Assembly (NCBI RefSeq): GCF_910592395.1
Contig: NC_088309.1
Location: forward strand, 25,732,599 to 25,796,598
From: Lineus longissimus
Taxonomy: Eukaryota; Nemertea; Pilidiophora; Heteronemertea; Lineidae
DNA length: 64,000 bases
Direction of reading: 5' to 3'
The notes beneath the pieces are model-generated. The model was not told the origin of the DNA and did not search any database. It worked only from the letters and a program-made list of their open reading frames with translations. Both the position numbers and the translations under genes were made by a program. Positions 62,708-64,000 of the stretch are shown one piece after another (the stretch's first letter is position 1; the number at the start of each line of letters is the position of its first letter).

Positions 62708-63166
62708 ATGAGGGCCAATAGATAATATTTCAAAAGTATTGAATAAAAATTTGGGTAGGTATTGACCACACAGTGACTTGGACATGCACTAGTTTTGACG
62801 GGATGTCTCGCATGGGACGGCTTTGGCCTGGCCGGGGCTGGGGCTGGGCCTGGCCGGCCCTGGGCTGGGAGTGGGGGCAGGGGCATGCAGTGGATCGGGC
62901 ATAGTATCTTTGGGAGGCTAAATGCATAGGTTACCACTTATATTGTAAATTGGTCGAAATTTATATTGTATTGACGAACTCCAAGGACGTTATGTCTATT
63001 ATAGCCATAACTTACTAATTAAACATTCAAGCTTATGCCCGGGTCTGTCGTTCATAAATAAAAAATTAAGTTATCTTTTTTCAAGTAGTTTGTAGTGGAC
63101 ACAGATGTTTGATGGTCTCTTTTGCACTAGATTTTGGTATTCAAAATCTTTGTTCTCCCTTTCAGA
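62708..63166. other. short interval upstream of NMRK
   Basis: Contains a short G/C-rich tandem-like stretch 'ggcctggccggggctggggctggg' around 62824-62880 and the acceptor (TTTCAG, ending 63165) of the first NMRK coding exon. The NMRK transcription start and any non-coding exon lie here or upstream. Confidence 0.5.
62742..62747 (+). promoter_or_regulatory. poly(A) signal of small unknown gene
   Basis: AATAAA, 35 bases downstream of the TGA at 62705-62707. Confidence 0.5.
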
Positions 63167-63951
63167 ATGGGAAGGTTATTTATCATTGGAATTGGTGGGT
63201 AAGTAAAGGCCTAGGCCTACTGATAGTTTAGAATTGTTAACTTCAAGGAGCAAAGTCTAGGAAGAGGCCTGTTGAAGAGTATAGAGGCCCATGTAATGAT
63301 TAATCTTTGTTCTGTCAGCTGCAGCTGTAAAACAAGGGAGAACCTCTGAAATGATCTCATCCAGCATCTATATAGGAAAGGGACAAACTTATTCTCTAAA
63401 TCATCACCTGATAGAACAGACATTTAATTATTCACCCGTCTGGTGCGTAATTGACAAAGCAGGTCTGATACCAGGTAAGGAGAACTTCACCACCATAAGT
63501 CATCAATTGCCACATATCTTAATTTTCAGTGTTACTTGTGGGGGAAAGACCACATTGACAAACAAACTTCGTGACCTGTTTCCCAGGTCAGACATGCTTT
63601 TTCAAGATGATTTTTACTGGGTAAGTGCTATTGTCAGAACTTTTATGGAATCTAATCAGAAAATTGTCATCAAATCTTGTCATTGCTGAAGTGAAATCTG
63701 ATCAGAAGGAGATAAGAAGTATTCTTTTGAAATTGTCTTGATCTCTTACTTCTAATATTACTTCTTTTATTTACTGAAGAGCAGTTAAATTGTATTGCAA
63801 GCCATAAATGTACAGCTCGTAAATTTTAAAAGGACTCTTCCCAGCACTGCTCCTGCTAGACCATTTTTTATCATACTTTCAATTCCTTTTCAGCCAGATG
63901 ATAGTGAGCATCATACATTTGATGAGTATCCAGATTATGTAAATTACGATA
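63167..63951 (+). CDS. NMRK: nicotinamide riboside kinase, first three coding exons
   Basis: Phosphorylates nicotinamide riboside to NMN in NAD salvage (family knowledge; cytosolic). Exons: 63167-63198, 63530-63620 and 63894-63951, joined in frame, 60 complete residues before the window ends in the next intron. The Walker A loop is assembled across the first junction: GIGGVTCGGKTT (residues 8-19), equivalent to the GxSGxTNSGKTT of vertebrate NMRK1/2. It is followed by LFQDDFYW (34-41, containing the conserved catalytic or substrate aspartates) and an acidic segment ending DEYPDYVNYD. The ATG lies one base after an acceptor, so a 5' non-coding exon precedes it. The remaining half or more of the gene is beyond position 64000. 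NMRK1 and NMRK2 cannot be told apart here. Confidence 0.92.
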
Positions 63952-64000
63952 GTAAGTATTGAAAGTTACTGGGTAATGGAGAAAGGCAAGTTAAACAAAG

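Overview
This is eukaryotic genomic DNA from an invertebrate animal. Genes are split into many short exons with GT-AG introns (and at least two GC-AG introns). Poly(A) signals follow most stop codons, and the recognisable proteins are metazoan orthologues: GRK2/3, CENPV-like, FADS, SLC22, TPGS2, CCDC124 and NMRK. The front-end desaturase and the general character suggest a marine invertebrate (lophotrochozoan, ambulacrarian or amphioxus-like), but I cannot place it further from the sequence. Most exons were assembled by hand. In every multi-exon model the coding lengths and splice phases close without a frameshift.

Layout. 1-17317 (+): the 3' thirteen exons of a GRK2/3-type G-protein-coupled receptor kinase, from the end of the RGS domain to the stop, with large introns. 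22437-24084 (-): a small CENPV-like GFA-domain protein, convergent with GRK. 25566-28312 (-): a two-exon divergent seven-transmembrane receptor with a third intracellular loop of about 500 residues. 30957-36074 (-): a secreted protein with a signal peptide, an unrecognised N-terminal region, then CUB-sushi-CUB-sushi, every internal junction in phase 1. 36075-39281: repeat-rich intergenic DNA. 39282-44397 (+): a complete front-end fatty-acid desaturase (cytochrome b5 plus three histidine boxes). 45313-50801 (-): a complete SLC22 transporter. 51848-54323 (+): TPGS2. 54661-56647 (-): a single-domain rhodanese protein. 57225-58715: a 302-bp tandem array ending in a (GAC)n tract. 59779-61646 (-): CCDC124. 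62423-62707 (+): a small intronless gene of unknown function. 63167 to the end (+): the first three coding exons of nicotinamide riboside kinase.

Neighbouring genes are mostly unrelated in function, as expected for an animal chromosome. The architecture alternates convergent and divergent pairs. Two convergent pairs (FADS/SLC22 and TPGS2/rhodanese) have poly(A) signals only about 40-60 bp apart. Introns and intergenic DNA carry several small foldback or MITE-like elements, two minisatellites, an intronic tandem repeat and a cluster of short hairpin repeats. I see no CRISPR array, rRNA, complete tRNA, provirus or operon-like system. The items most worth follow-up are the receptor with the giant loop, the unassigned N-terminal region of the CUB/sushi protein, the two GC-AG introns and the small unknown gene at 62423.
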